The notes beneath the pieces were generated by a model that made no database searches, was not told where the DNA came from, and saw only the letters and a program-made list of their open reading frames with translations. From Semisulcospira habei (lineage: Eukaryota > Mollusca > Gastropoda > Semisulcospiridae), in NCBI GenBank assembly GCA_036245525.1, contig BTPG01000003.1, forward strand, positions 163,632,107 to 163,696,106: DNA of 64,000 bases, read 5' to 3'. Both the position numbers and the translations under genes were made by a program. Positions 1 through 12,682 of the stretch are shown here, in pieces (position 1 is the first letter of the stretch; each line of letters opens with the position of its first letter).

Positions 1-1709
1 GATATTCATAATTACCGACCGATCTCTTTGCTCTCAGCCTTGTCAAAGCCATTAGAGCGGCACATTCACAAGCATCTTCTTAATTTCCTTGAGAAGGGTA
101 ATTTACTAAACATTCATCAGTCCGGTTTTCGCCCGACCCATTCATGCCAGTCATGTCAGCACTCACACATATTGTAGATTGCTGGATAGAGTCAATTAAT
201 AAAAATTTAATGTCGGGAGCAGTTTTCCTAGATCTTAAAAAAGCTTTTGATCTTGTGGACCATGAGATTCTCTTACATAAGCTTACAATATACCACATGG
301 ACGAAACTACAATAACTTTTCTCAGATCCTATTTGGAAGACCGAAAGCAAAAAGTATACGTCCATGGTCAGTACTCTAGGCAAGGCCATGTTAAATTTGG
401 AGTTCCTCAAGGATCAATTCTTGGACCCCTCCTATTTTTACTTTTCATAAATGACCTTCCTTTACATATTTCCGACCCTAACGTTAATTGTAATCTCTTT
501 GCGGACGACACAAGCCTTCACTTTCCTGGTAAGAACAGTCATGATATTAGTCGTCGTTTACAATCCAGTCTTGACGAAGTTTCTGATTGGTGCTGTAAAA
601 ACCACATGGTACTACATCCTGATAAGACGAAGAGCATGTTAATCACCTCACGACAAAAACATCAACTTCACCCCCCTTCACTAACGCTCAGTCTTAATTG
701 CCAACCTATTGAACAAGTTCATGAACGCAACTTCCTTGGAATATGTATAGATGAGCAACTAAGTTGGGAGAAACATGTGACTAATATATGTAAGAAAATA
801 TCAAAAAATATTTTTCTTTTATCACAATTGAGAAGTGTGAGTGACATAAATACACGAAAAATGTTTTTTCATGCACACATTAATAATTCTCATGTTGATT
901 ACATCTCCACTGTTTGGGATGGTAGCGGTGATGTGCATATCAAAAAACTAAATTCACTATACAAAAGAGCCATTAAACATGTAGATATAAGACCCATTCC
1001 TACCGCTGTAAAACTGCAAAATCTCAAACTTCTTGGCCTTCGTCAACAACTCGTTTACAACAAGTGCATACTTATGTTTACAATTCTCCACAAGAAAGCT
1101 CCACAGTATCTAACAGCTAAATTTACTCCACGACAGTGTGAAAGGTCCTCGAGGAACAGTACTCTTCGATTACCACTACCTCGCATTGACATTCAAATCA
1201 AGCCTAGCCTTTTCGGGACCACTTTTATGGAATTCACTTCCTCAACATTTAAAAACACTAACCCACCTTTCCTCCTTTAAAACAAAACTACACATATACC
1301 TGATGGAAACTGCTTAGATATATTATTTTTATCCTGTCATTCTGATGAAAGGTTATGTAAATGTATATATGTTAGTGCGTGCATTTACACGGCTGTAAAG
1401 GTGTGTGTATGTATGTTTGATTCTTGGTACTTTGTGCTTGCTTTTGCTGTGCTATGATTTTTCTCCTATGTAATTTGTGCTGAGGAGTGTTACTTCCTTT
1501 TTTGTATTTGTTTATTGCTACCTTAGTAGTATCATTTTCTGTACTGCGTGTGTCTGTACTTATTTAGTTATGTTTTTTGTTTGCGTTAAATATTTTTTGT
1601 TTGTCTTCATTATATTTCATGTTGTAGAACGTTAGAAACGGCAAGTTTGAAAAATGACGTATTTGTATCTGTCAAAACTTCTACCGTTATGTAATAAAGT
1701 TTCATCATC
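1..1709 (+). pseudogene. LINE reverse transcriptase fragment (L2/CR1 group)
   Basis: Remnant of a non-LTR retrotransposon polymerase, cut by the window edge. Frame 1 opens at once with the RT motif NYRPISLLS and a GFRP motif. A short duplication (GTCAT/GTCA) near 145-160 shifts the frame, and the protein continues at about 156-1280 with DLKKAFDLVDHEILL, FGVPQGSILGPLLF and the catalytic LFADDTSLHF (about 496-525). A thumb region and the C-terminal block IDIQIKPSLFGTTF follow, where a further small shift blurs the end. About 430 bp of 3' UTR ends in an AATAAAG-like tail touching a CT microsatellite. No endonuclease is in view. Clade is by motif style only; the copy is dead because of the frameshifts. 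Confidence 0.88.
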
Positions 1710-1759
1710 TCTCTCTCTCTCCCTCTCCCTCTCTCTCTCCCTCAGGACGTTAAGCAATG

Positions 1760-1858
<99 letters not shown>

Positions 1859-1890
1859 CTCCCTCCCCCCCCCTCTCTCTCTCTCTCTCT
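1710..1890. repeat. Compound CT microsatellite with SINE-tail fragment
   Basis: Two or three CT tracts (longest about 1766-1853). At 1742-1765 lies CAGGACGTTAAGCAATGTA, the 3' end of the SINE-like family found complete at 21.7, 36.8 and 38.3 kb. The open Ser-Leu and Arg-Glu frames here are repeat artefacts. Confidence 0.9.
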
Positions 1891-1991
1891 GGGTTCGTAT
1901 CCCACCGCTGGCACCATGTAGAATTATCATACTGGAGGCGTCTATTGTTGAGAGTATTTATTGCAGAAATGGAGCGTTTACATAAGTGAGA

Positions 1992-3530
1992 TAGAAGAGA
2001 GTGATGATAATGATGATGAAACGTTTTTATTCAGGATAAAAAGTTTTAGGCATAGCGATACCTATCTTCCAAACTGTCCTGCTACTCTACACATATAAAA
2101 ATACATCAGACGATACATCAAAAGATAAAACATATGTAAGTAAAAAGACCCATGCCCCCCCCCCCCCCACCACCACCACCACCACTCAGAGGGGAAAAAA
2201 AAGAAATAAAAAATTTTAAAATATATATAATTATATACACAGGTATGAACGTGACATGTTAATGCAGACAGTCGAGCTATTACATAATCTGCAGCAGCAG
2301 TAGAAGAGTACTAGGTAATAGGAAACTTGTCACTAACTATACGAATAGTAGCATATGGGAGCCGAACATACTATTACTTCTGAAGTAAATATTTATGGAG
2401 GCGATCTTTGAAGACGCTAATCTTACAAATTGATTTCAGGTGTGGAGGTAACATATTCCACGCTTTAGCGCCTGAAAAAGACAGACTGGTTTTACAGATG
2501 TCTAATCTAATTTTTGGAAGGTGGATCGAACTATTTCTCGTGTTTTTCCTATTATTGTCGGAAAATAGAGTTTTTAGATAGGGTGGGGCTTTTCCGTGCA
2601 TGATCTTGTGCAGTAGAACACAGCGATTAAATTCAAACTGTTTCTTCAATGTTAGTAACTTGAGAGATTTTAATTTTTCATCAGTCGAAGTAGGACCGGG
2701 AAGTATTAATTTAATGCCCCGACGATACAAGGAATTAACTTTTTTTCATGTGAACTTCGCTGCATCCATCCCAGACGGTAGAACTGTAGTCACAATGCGT
2801 TTTGATATGCGCATGGAAAAAGAGTTTACGGATATCAGTATTAACTATATGGCGTAGTTTTGATAACAGGAACATATTTTTGGAGATTGTTTTGCATATT
2901 GAGTCAGTATGCGGTCCCCAGCTTAATTGGTTGTCCACTATAACGCCTAATAAGCGATGCCTAGTTACTTGTTCAACAAGCTGTCCATCTAAGGAGAGTG
3001 TTAAAGGTGGTAGGCCATGCTGGTGTTTCTGACGTGTAGTAACTAACATGCTCTTTGTCTTTGGAATACTAATAATCATGTGATTATCACTGCACCAGCC
3101 TGCGACTTCATCAAGACTTTGTTGGAGTACCTTATTAATGGTTGCGATATCTTTATCAGAAGTGTGTATGGTCGTGTCATCTGCGAACAGATCGCAGTTT
3201 GCGTCTAAATGAGATATGCACAGTGGCAGATCATTAATAAATAGATTAAATAATAATGGCCCTAGAATATACCCCTGTGGAACACCGCAAGTTACTAAAC
3301 CATCAGAGGAATATTTGCCATTTAGCAGTACTTTCTGTGTTCTGTCCCTGAGATAGGAAGATATAAAGGAGACAGTATTTGAGTCAATGTGATAGAATGG
3401 TAGTTTTTTTTTTTTAGTAGGATAGAGTGGTTGACAAGATCGAAAGCTTTTTTCAGGTCAAGAAAGATTGTACCTGATACTTTACTGTCATTTATGAGGA
3501 GAGAGCAAGCTGGCGGATGTAGCAAGGGTA
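1992..3530 (-). pseudogene. LINE reverse transcriptase remnant (L2/CR1 group)
   Basis: Minus-strand relative of the element at the window start. From high to low coordinates the translation shows FLDLKKAFDLVNHSILL, GVPQGYILGPLLF, LFADDTTIHT, a thumb region with LLGVIVDNQLSWGPHT, and the C-terminal block LDICKTSLSFSGAKAWN. It is split into three pieces (about 3525-3417, 3400-2735 and 2730-2374). Both frameshifts fall in poly(T) runs (about 3399-3416 and 2737-2743), which suggests homopolymer slippage or sequencing error. 3' UTR runs to about 1992 with a GAT-repeat end. The 5' half with the endonuclease is missing. Confidence 0.88.

Positions 3531-4634
<1,104 letters not shown>

Positions 4635-4729
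<95 letters not shown>
4635..4729. repeat. CT microsatellite
   Basis: CT dinucleotide tract immediately 3' of the TCATTG tail of the preceding LINE fragment. Confidence 0.97.
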
Positions 4730-4730
<1 letters not shown>

Positions 4731-5427
4731 AAAGTGCATTTCCCTGGTTCAGTATCACACTGCGTTAAACCACATTCCCTGAACAGGAGTTTAGCAATGG
4801 CCGCTTAAATTTCAGTCCAAAATAGAACTTGACAACTTTGAATTTTGATTTACAAAAACAGAGAAAAGCACCTAATGTGCCTCTGCACTCTACAGCAATC
4901 TACCCCTTTCATAAGACAGAAAGTGCCAACTCATTTAAGGCACCCTGCATCAATAGCTGCGCCGGAAGTGTCGTATAACGTTCCCGCCTGCCTGAGTTAA
5001 CCCGCTACTGTTCACAATATCTGTGGTTGCATGCATAAGAGGGGAAAACCGCAATGACATCTGTGTCTGTATGATGGTTGAACAAGGCGATCGGGACACA
5101 CAGAAAATTCTCAACCAATTTCCTTCAATGAGTGTCGAGCACTATTCATACTCCTTTTCGTTTCCACTCAGTCGTCCTTTCGCCTTTCTGACTGTCAGAA
5201 TAACCAGGAGTCAAGTGGACGCGACAAGTGTTGTTCCGTCTGCCAGTAAGTACAGTATAGTAAAGTACAGTAAAGTACGGATCATCAAAGACGCAGGCAG
5301 GCAAGCAAACAATCCCTGAAGCGAGCGAATAGAAACAGAGAAAAAAAAATAATAAAAGAAAAAGAAAAGAAAAGAAAAGATAACAGCTATAATACATCAC
5401 AACTGTTCACGTAACGGCTCTACTGGT
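4730..5427. other. Gene-free stretch
   Basis: No recognisable protein, RNA or repeat core. A short AAAAG-rich purine run sits at 5340-5380. Open frames of up to 98 codons here show no domain and are treated as chance. Confidence 0.5.
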
Positions 5428-5475
5428 GATGCCGGAATAGCTTGGCGCCTCTAGACGCCAAGCTATTCGGGCACC
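5428..5475. mobile_element. MITE family 1, hairpin core only
   Basis: Inverted arms GAATAGCTTGGCG / CGCCAAGCTATTC with a short loop. This is the core of the family found complete at 9183-9400 and 16525-16728. The outer terminal repeats are not recognisable. Confidence 0.75.
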
Positions 5476-5709
5476 ACCCTTGAACCAGCAGGGTCTATTT
5501 ATCTCACGAACTGTCATGCAGCCGTCTTCAAAAGACGACCCTAAAATGTCAACAACAGGACTCAATGTGTTCAGTTTTGTCCACTAACGCCTGGCCATTG
5601 TTTTTCCCTACGAGTAGGCAAGACTTCAGCACTGATGCGTACTTTTTTTTGTGTGTGCAGTCCGGCGGATCTGTGCTCCCGTTCTGTGGGCACTGAAGCG
5701 ATCTACGTC

Positions 5710-5913
5710 ATCAACTCATTCAGCCCGACTGACGCACCTGTTTCTCAAATTTTGCAGGCGTCATCCAACGACTAAGCACCTGTTGCAGGAGATGGATCGA
5801 CCATGATAATTCAAGGCTAGTGCCAGAGTAGCTTGGCGCCAAGCTACTCTGGCAATACCCTTGGGGTCGACCCATTTCCTGCTGTAGTGCCGGCGTCAGG
5901 GCTGAATGGATTA
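5710..5913. mobile_element. MITE family 1, near-complete
   Basis: Left end AACTCATTCAGCCCGAC and right end AGGGCTGAATGGATTAA form terminal inverted repeats. The centre is a loopless palindrome AGTAGCTTGGCGCCAAGCTACT. About 200 bp, no coding capacity. Confidence 0.85.
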
Positions 5914-6140
5914 AGGGAGAACTCTCCAGACAGCGGAGGATCGATTTGTCTAGACGGTGTCGAGGTCAATGGACGCCTACCGCCATGTTTATCAAGCCGT
6001 ATATGGACACAGCTAGGCTAGTCCCAGCCCGTTATAAGGAAACATTCCTGAGACAGTTTCTCTCCTAAGGCAAACGGCCGGGGTTTCTCACTGCCGGTAC
6101 AGAGCGCAGCCTGTTGACAGAAGCCGCTCAGCACTGCATG

Positions 6141-6196
6141 GTTGTCTCCCTCAATTCGCTACCGCTGATCAGCGGTAGCGAATCGAGGGAGACAAC
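6141..6196. mobile_element. Near-perfect 56-bp palindrome
   Basis: Arms run from GTTGTCTCCCTCAATTCGCT to its complement, meeting at CTGATCAG with no loop and one mismatch. It matches no other palindrome family in the window, so it is either a separate MITE core or a solitary palindrome. Confidence 0.7.
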
Positions 6197-6409
6197 ATGT
6201 GTGGAGCAGCCCTTGACGTTTGCAATTCGAGGGCAGATTTGTGCATGTTATCTGCATACATTTCAGGCATAAATGCATTCCGTAGCGTCTTTAGTTCAAT
6301 GGCAGTGTTGGAGTGGTTTACGTTTTCTGCATACAGTCCAGCTGCAGCAAAGTTTTCAGAAGCATTTCACAACGTCCTCAGCCCTACAGGGGCGCATCAG
6401 TTCGCTCCT

Positions 6410-6690
6410 GGGGGGAGTGGGAGGGAGGGGAGGGGGGTCCAACTTTTTGTTTGGGACCTTCAACCTGATACAAAAGGCCTCCACGACGCTAGACCTTGCT
6501 TCCAGGGGCTGAAAAATCGAATGGGAAAGGGGGGGGGGGAGGAGGGGTAGACGCGAGACGGGAAGGGGGGGGGGGGGTCCAAACACCCCCAAAAAGGGAC
6601 TTTGTTTTAGCATTTTAAGGAATTTTTGGTCGTGGGGTTGGGGGAGGGGGGGGGGCAGAACCCTTAATAACCCCCGCCCTCTCCCCCCAG
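6410..6690 (+). repeat. G-rich tracts
   Basis: Repeated runs of 4-10 G over about 280 bp, potentially quadruplex-forming. Similar G-rich blocks recur near 8380-8440, 8815-8880, 10200-10255, 12970-13003, 16445-16505 and 61897-61960. Confidence 0.7.
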
Positions 6691-6815
6691 ATCCACCCCT
6701 GCCCTAGGTCCCAGTTCTTCACCCAAATTATTGAGACGCAGTCAGATGATGTCCCGTTTAAAAATACATTCTGTAATTTTTTTTTTGTTTTTTTCTTTTT
6801 ACAGGACCAGATTTT

Positions 6816-7034
6816 TGTTTATCCCTTTTAGCGCCATGGGCACATTTCCCGAATTGTGGAAGTGTTACTTAACGACTATATACCACTTGCAGGAGGTGGA
6901 TTGACCATGATAATTCAAGGGTAGTGCCAGATTAGCTTGGCGTCTTCAGGCGCCAAGCTAATCTGGCACTACCCTTGAATTATCATGGTCAATCAATCTC
7001 CTGCCGTAGGATGTTGGCGCTGAAAGGGTTAAGT
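6816..7034. mobile_element. MITE family 1, complete
   Basis: Ends CCCTTTTAGCGCCA and TTGGCGCTGAAAGGGTTAA are inverted repeats. The core GATTAGCTTGGCG...CGCCAAGCTAATC folds into a hairpin flanked by paired CATGATAATTCAAGG arms. About 215 bp and non-coding. Confidence 0.85.
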
Positions 7035-7189
7035 CGTAAACGCAAAGGCAGTCCTGTCCAGAGTAATCCCGAAGCGCGAATGGTCACTTGAAGAACGATG
7101 TTATAACGTTAATAACTGACTGACAAACGCCTTTGCGCGTTTGGTTGACACTTTTTTTTTTATCCTGATACAACACTGTTTGAAATAAA

Positions 7190-7275
7190 TTTGACTATGA
7201 TAGTTCAAGGGTGGCTGCCAGAATAGTTTGACACCCGAGGCGAAAAACTATTCTGGCACCACCCGTGAACTAAAA
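7190..7275. mobile_element. MITE family 1, diverged hairpin
   Basis: Same layout as its neighbours (GATAGTTCAAGGGTGG, inverted AGAATAGTTT arms, CCACCCGTGAACT) but with many substitutions and weak outer ends. An older copy. Confidence 0.7.
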
Positions 7276-8124
7276 AAAATGGTTGATCTAGCTCCTAATT
7301 TTTAAAGTCGCCTTCATAGGTCAAGAAGCATATTTTAAAAAATTCAGCCTCAGGATGTAATGGGTTAAATGGGACGTACCGAATGATTAATCCTGAAGCA
7401 GGGGAAATTTTCTGAAGCAGGGGGAATTTTCTGAAGCAGGGGAAATTTTCTTAATATAGCAGAGACATTAAGTGACGTCACAAATGCTCATTCAGCACTC
7501 TCTTATGGCCATACTGCCGCTCCGATTTTACAATTCTTTGTGCCGGCTGACTTTCTTAAAATCAATCCTGATGCTGTTTTTTATGTCGGGTCCCATTTAA
7601 TCCCTGTACTGCCAGTAGATTCAAAGGCAAAGAGTCCCAGTAGCCCAAGGAATGTGGACACAAAGTATCGTCAGCAAGAGGCATAAGTCCTCATGAGCCC
7701 CGCAACTGCGAGGGCACAAGCGGATTTATGTTCTTGCAGTTGGATTATGTTCGCTTTTCCTTAGAGGAGGTTTAAATGTGTGTGCTCATAATAGCTGTGG
7801 CATTGTCAGTTGGCACCAGGAGGTTGTGGGAACATTACATTCACGAAACGGTAATTATATATGAACGTAGGCAGTATTAGGAGTAATTGAATGAATTATT
7901 CATAAACTGAGACTCACAATGCAACTCTTGCCAGTAGTAACACCCTTTCCGCATGAATGAATGAAAGTTCAACCAACATTTCGAATAATAACTGTAATCA
8001 ACGCCTGAATGAATGTGACTAAGCCAGAAAAAGACGAAAAGTTTAACACATTCTACTCTAAGGTCCGAGTCAAATTCCAGAAGTTGGAAGTTGTCAATTA
8101 CATTCTACAAAGTAATTTCTAATA
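7276..8124. other. Non-coding stretch with one MITE family 2 core
   Basis: Contains a short tandem of GAAGCAGGGG-type units at about 7395-7450 and a degenerate MITE family 2 hairpin at 7672-7740 (GCAAGAGGCATAAGTCCTCA and partial complement). No gene is supportable. Confidence 0.55.
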
Positions 8125-8210
8125 TAGATCGACCATGCAAGCCCAAGGGTGGTGCCAGAACAAGGCGCCAAACTATTCCGGCACCACACTTGAACTAGCA
8201 TGGTCGAAAC
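8125..8210. mobile_element. MITE family 1, diverged hairpin
   Basis: ATCGACCATGCAAGCCCAAG pairs with a later TTGAACTAGCATGGTCGA. The inner AAGGCGCC segment has lost part of one arm. Confidence 0.75.
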
Positions 8211-8667
8211 ATCTCTTGCTGTAGAGTGTCATTACTGAGTGTGTTATCTCATTCTAGACGTGCTGCAGCGGGATGCGCGTATTCGTATGCTGCAAGTGTC
8301 GAATGTGTTAACTCAGGTTCAAATGTTGCGGACCCCAATTGTGAAAGTGCCGATGGAGTGGGACGTGATGATAGAGGTTGTGGGTGAGGGGTTGGGGTTG
8401 GGCGGTGGGGAGGGGTGGGAGGGTCAGGGGGGGGGGGGTGCGTCCTGTACTTTTAACTCATTTTGAATAGGTCAGCATCATTACGGCCCGCACCAGTACA
8501 TTTCAGAGTCGCGTGTGTGGTGTGAACGGGTCTAATTTAATACGGCTCCCTAGCATGCCATCATTCCCTTCACTGACAGAGGACCCAGACTGTATTTTTG
8601 AAATTGTTGTAAATTCAATGTCGAAGGTCCCCTGCCGTCAAAGGAACATGGATACAAAGTGGTTTCA

Positions 8668-8734
8668 GCAAGAAGCATAGATCCTCATGAACCTCCGCGA
8701 TTGCGGGGGCTCATGCGTATCTATACCTCTTGCG
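8668..8734. mobile_element. MITE family 2 hairpin core
   Basis: CAAGAAGCATAGATCCTCAT and its inverted partner flank a GC-rich CCGCGATTGCGG tip. Same family as the complete elements at 18239, 32659 and 57947. Confidence 0.75.
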
Positions 8735-9182
8735 GTTGTATGATGTTCAGTTTCTCTCGGCATTGAAGGGGTTATGAGGTACATGCTACGGGCTTTGGAA
8801 AGGGGTACTTGGCGGTTGGGCAGGGAGAGGGGCCGGGGAGGGGGGTGGGGGGGGGGTAGGTGGGTGGGTGGAGACAGGGGACTTCAGAAAATTGAGGTCG
8901 TCGGGACAAAAATAAAAGTACATTGTATTAGTTATTATTGAAACTTAACTGGACAGTTTCTGCATTTGTATTTCACGTGCAGTATGAGACGAGGCCAAAT
9001 AGAAAATTTCAGGATGCTCTTTGACACTTTGGTGAGATGATCAAATGTTTCTCATTAACTGAATAAGTCGAAATAGTAGTTTTCCATTATTCTTAAGCCA
9101 TGAAAAAAGCTACTTCTTGGATATATACAGCGGGTATACTCGTATTATGCCTTCTCGCCGGCATTTTAAAGTTTCTGTATTG

Positions 9183-9400
9183 TTAACCCATTCAGCCCTG
9201 ACGCACTACAGCAGGAGATGGGTCGACCATGATAATTCAAGGGTAGTGCCAGATTAGCTTGGCGCTTGTTAGCGCCAAGCTAATCTGGCACAGCCCTTGA
9301 ATTATCATAGTCGATCCATCTCAGTCCTGCAACTGGTGCATAGTCATTAGATGACGCCTCCCAAATTTGGGAAATTCGGCCGTCGGGCTGCATGAGTTAA
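9183..9400. mobile_element. MITE family 1, complete, TTAA at both ends
   Basis: Begins TTAACCCATTCAGCCCTGAC and ends GTCGGGCTGCATGAGTTAA, so the termini are inverted repeats and both outer tetranucleotides are TTAA. The inner hairpin is GATTAGCTTGGCGC / GCGCCAAGCTAATC. TTAA flanks and a CCC start are features of piggyBac-type elements. 218 bp with no ORF, hence non-autonomous. Confidence 0.87.
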
Positions 9401-9890
9401 TTGTGGTGGTGCTTACTGGCGTATTTGAAGCCCCTGATACAGAAACTTTCAGACTGGCGCTCGTATACGTAATTACACACATCCACATATCAACAAATTC
9501 TCCTCTAAGAGTACGCATCACTGAACTTTTCAAAACTAATGAATAAACATGCCTACTTTTGAAGAGGTTATTTGCACTTTTGCCGGGCGAAATGAAGAAA
9601 ACTATTAACTTCTTTACTACAGAGCAAAAGTGAACGCGATTCAACTAGTGCAGGAGGTGAAGATTACCGGCAGTACCAGTGGCTGCATGCACGAGGGGGT
9701 GTCAGTATGTTCCATGTGGTCGCATGTTTTTCAGCTGTGCCAGTTTCACTGCCGTGTTTTTTCACGATAGGCAGCAATATTTTTGCTTTGAAGCGGTGGG
9801 TGCTTCATCCAATAAACCTATCAATAGACTCAAACCAATACGACTTTCTCTGTGGCAGTCTATTGATATAAATAGGACGAATATAAATCA

Positions 9891-9956
9891 GCAAGAGGCG
9901 TACACTCTCATGAGCCCCTGCTGTCGCAGGGGCTCATGAGAGTCTACGCCTCTTGT
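9891..9956. mobile_element. MITE family 2 hairpin core
   Basis: Near-perfect stem: GCAAGAGGCGTACACTCTCA / TGAGAGTCTACGCCTCTTG around CCCCTGCTGTCGCAGGGG. Confidence 0.82.
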
Positions 9957-10752
9957 GGATGGATCGTAGGTGGCTGGGTGACTGTCTCCCGTCGTAGTTT
10001 TGTAATCCACACGCTGGGGCACTGCTGTGAAATACCGCGGTTATTTCCCCAGCTCTCTGTGGGAAATTGCTACATCTGGTGTGAACACACGAGATATATT
10101 ATGCCGCATACGAGACCCAGTACAGCATGGTGACTGCAGTTGTAACGAAGACACAATGTATTGCGCAGATTTCAATTCAACGCAACGCATGGAGATGGGT
10201 GGATCGTGGTCGGGGGTGGGGGAGGGGATGGGGAGTTGGGGGGGGGGGGGCAGGGGGCTTGGATTGCTAAAAGTACATGTCACGCCGATACAAAGGGTTA
10301 TCAATGCTGTCTTGCTTAAGCTTAGACTTTTCTCCCCTTCTTTTCACAATCCATGTTTGTAGGCACACCCAACAGGTTTGTTTTTTTTTTTTTTTTTTTT
10401 TTTTAATTTTAAACTGAGTACTCCTTGTGAGTACCAAACTAACTGTCCTTTATGAAAGGTCCTTTATTTTACGACATTCAAAAACTTAATACATTTATTT
10501 AGCTTTTTTGTCCTAAATTATTGGCCATCATTAATGATATAACAACAATGAAATTTCGACGGGTCCCCTGGCGTCTCATGTTACACCCCAAGTTTACTGT
10601 AGTATCTGAAATTCTATGCATATTCAGTCCTTCCTGATTCAGCGCAAAAATCTGTATCAGCAGCAACACTGATCCAACCACCAACATTACATAACTCACA
10701 ATAACTTCTTTGACTAGGTGAAAAGAAAACAAATACAGCCGACACTTTGCAC
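9957..10752. other. Gene-free stretch
   Basis: Holds a G-rich run at about 10200-10255 and a poly(T) run at 10380-10404. No gene, RNA or clear repeat boundary is visible. Confidence 0.5.
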
Positions 10753-10818
10753 GCAAGAGGCATAGATTCTTATGAGCCCCTGCGAACGCAGGGGCTCATG
10801 AGAATCTATGCCTCTTGC
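10753..10818. mobile_element. MITE family 2 hairpin core
   Basis: GCAAGAGGCATAGATTCTTA / ATGAGAATCTATGCCTCTTGC around CCCCTGCGAACGCAGGGG. Confidence 0.82.
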
Positions 10819-10969
10819 AGATGTGACCTGATAAATATTAACGGGCTGTCGGGTCGTTAAACTCCCGGCGCAAAGACCTTGACGCCTTTGCACTGCCTTG
10901 CTCCTCAATTTCCGAGGCAGTCAAGTTTTTGTCTGTATGATTTATGAAAGCTGCGATGCGAGTGGGTAA

Positions 10970-11576
10970 TAATACGCCAGTGCGGCGCAATCTAGCTCTC
11001 AAGGACACGCAACTCGGGGTCGTTATGGCGGGGTATTTGTCGTTCTTAGAATTTTAGTGTTTATCGTAAACTTTTTTCTTCTTTTTTTTTTTTTTTTAAC
11101 ATTTGGTTAGTTTGACGCGATGTGCTTTAGGGTGGGCATTGCTTGCATCTATGCGACTCGTTCTCAATGTTGCCTTGCCTCAACTTAGGCTTTCTTACCC
11201 TTCTTTTCACTATGAGTAAGCCCACGAAACATAGGTTTGTCTATTGCTCGATGTGCGCAACCGGTACAAAGGAGAAGAAGAGATGAAGCGTTTTCATTCT
11301 ACGACATTCAAGCTTCATAATTAAGCGAAAGTTAAGTTGTCCCTTACTTGATTTTTGTATATGTTGTACGACACGTGGTAACTCATTCAGCCCCGACGCA
11401 CCACAGCAAGACATGGGTCGAGCATGATAGATCAAGGGTGGTGCCAGAATAGCCTGGGGCCCATAGGCGTCAAGCTATTCTGGCACCACCCTTGAACTAT
11501 CATGCTCGATCTGTCTCTAGAATTGTAATACAGTCCTTCAGCGGGCTACTTTCGGTAGTGGGGTAGAATCTGTTCA
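10970..11576. repeat. Duplicated segment, copy shared with 27440-28540
   Basis: Landmarks such as CACGCAACTCGG, GTTATGGCGGGGTA, GTGTTTATCGTAAAC and ACGACATTCAAGCTTCATAA recur in the same order at 27.44-28.54 kb. There a LINE fragment interrupts them, and here none does. The match resumes at 15545-15700 (equals 28555-28725) after the 11.58-15.54 kb insertion. Confidence 0.75.
11379..11540. mobile_element. MITE family 1, right end lost
   Basis: Left end AACTCATTCAGCCCCGACGC, then paired GAGCATGATAGATCAAGG...CTTGAACTATCATGCTC arms around AGAATAGCCTGGGGC / GCGTCAAGCTATTCT. The right terminal repeat is not visible. Confidence 0.8.
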
Positions 11577-12088
11577 TCCCTTTCCTAAAAAATAACCATC
11601 AAAAACAAACAAAAAACAAGATGGGATGAGCCATAACCCACAAAGTTCATTCTACATGAGAGGTGTCCTCGCTGTCAATGGTCTCTACCTTTTGTCTTTG
11701 ACCTGATTCTGAGCGTTGAATTATCTCCTATTGAAAAAGTCTCGCAGATCTGCCAAAGCGTCAGTGAGTTCTATAAGGGGCGCAGGACATATGCGTCATT
11801 GATTTGTCAAACGTCATTTGTCATGACATAAGTTTTAGTTTTTACGTAATTTTATATTTTAGAAACTAGAACTTCACGGTACAATTTCAGTCTTGCTATA
11901 ATTTGTGTGAAAGCAGGCTGATTTTACCTAGCTACATGATATACTAAGTACAGGGGTCACCTTATGGCATGCTCTTCTGAAAGCGCGTCGATGTGTGTCT
12001 GCGCGCTCCAAACATCTCCAAGAGGCATATATCCTCTTGCGCGCTCCAGGCCGCTTGAGAATCTATTCCTCCTGAAGATGCGCGCATG

Positions 12089-12095
12089 TTTGTGT

Positions 12096-12182
<87 letters not shown>

Positions 12183-12287
12183 TGTGTGAGTGTGAGTGAG
12201 TGATGAGTGAGTGAGTGAGAGTGGTGAGTGAGAGTGAGTGAGTGAGAGGAGTGAGTGATGAGTGATGAGTGATGAGTGAGTGAGAGT

Positions 12288-12330
<43 letters not shown>
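12089..12330. repeat. Compound GT / GAGT / GA microsatellite
   Basis: GT tract (about 12089-12180), then GAGT/GATGAGT variants, then a pure GA tract (about 12292-12330). Long open frames across it are repeat artefacts. Confidence 0.95.
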
Positions 12331-12335
<5 letters not shown>

Positions 12336-12449
12336 GATGATGATGATGATGAAACGTTATTTATCAACGGTAAAAAGTTTTGACAGAAACAAATCGTCAT
12401 TTTACAACTTGCCATTGCTAACATCTACAACATAAAATAGATTAAAGAA

Positions 12450-12491
<42 letters not shown>

Positions 12492-12621
12492 GACATTATA
12501 TTTACACACATTATTTCATGCACCAATAATTTTCTTTTTAAAGAAAGAAACAAAATAATAATAAAATTTTAAAAAAATTATATACAGAAAATAATAGTAA
12601 CACTCAACATTCATCTTGTGT

Positions 12622-12682
<61 letters not shown>

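Noticed and set aside
1654..1989. Long open frames of Ser-Leu, Arg-Glu, Cys-Val, Thr-His or Ile-Tyr repeats here and at 3.8, 4.3, 12, 14.5, 15.7, 16.3, 40.6 and 50.4 kb
   Set aside because: They are translations of CT, GT and TA microsatellites, open on both strands, with no flanking gene structure.
9891..9956. Regularly recurring hairpins resembling a CRISPR array or bacterial REP elements
   Set aside because: Spacing is irregular (hundreds to thousands of bases), copies have their own terminal repeats, and the host is eukaryotic.
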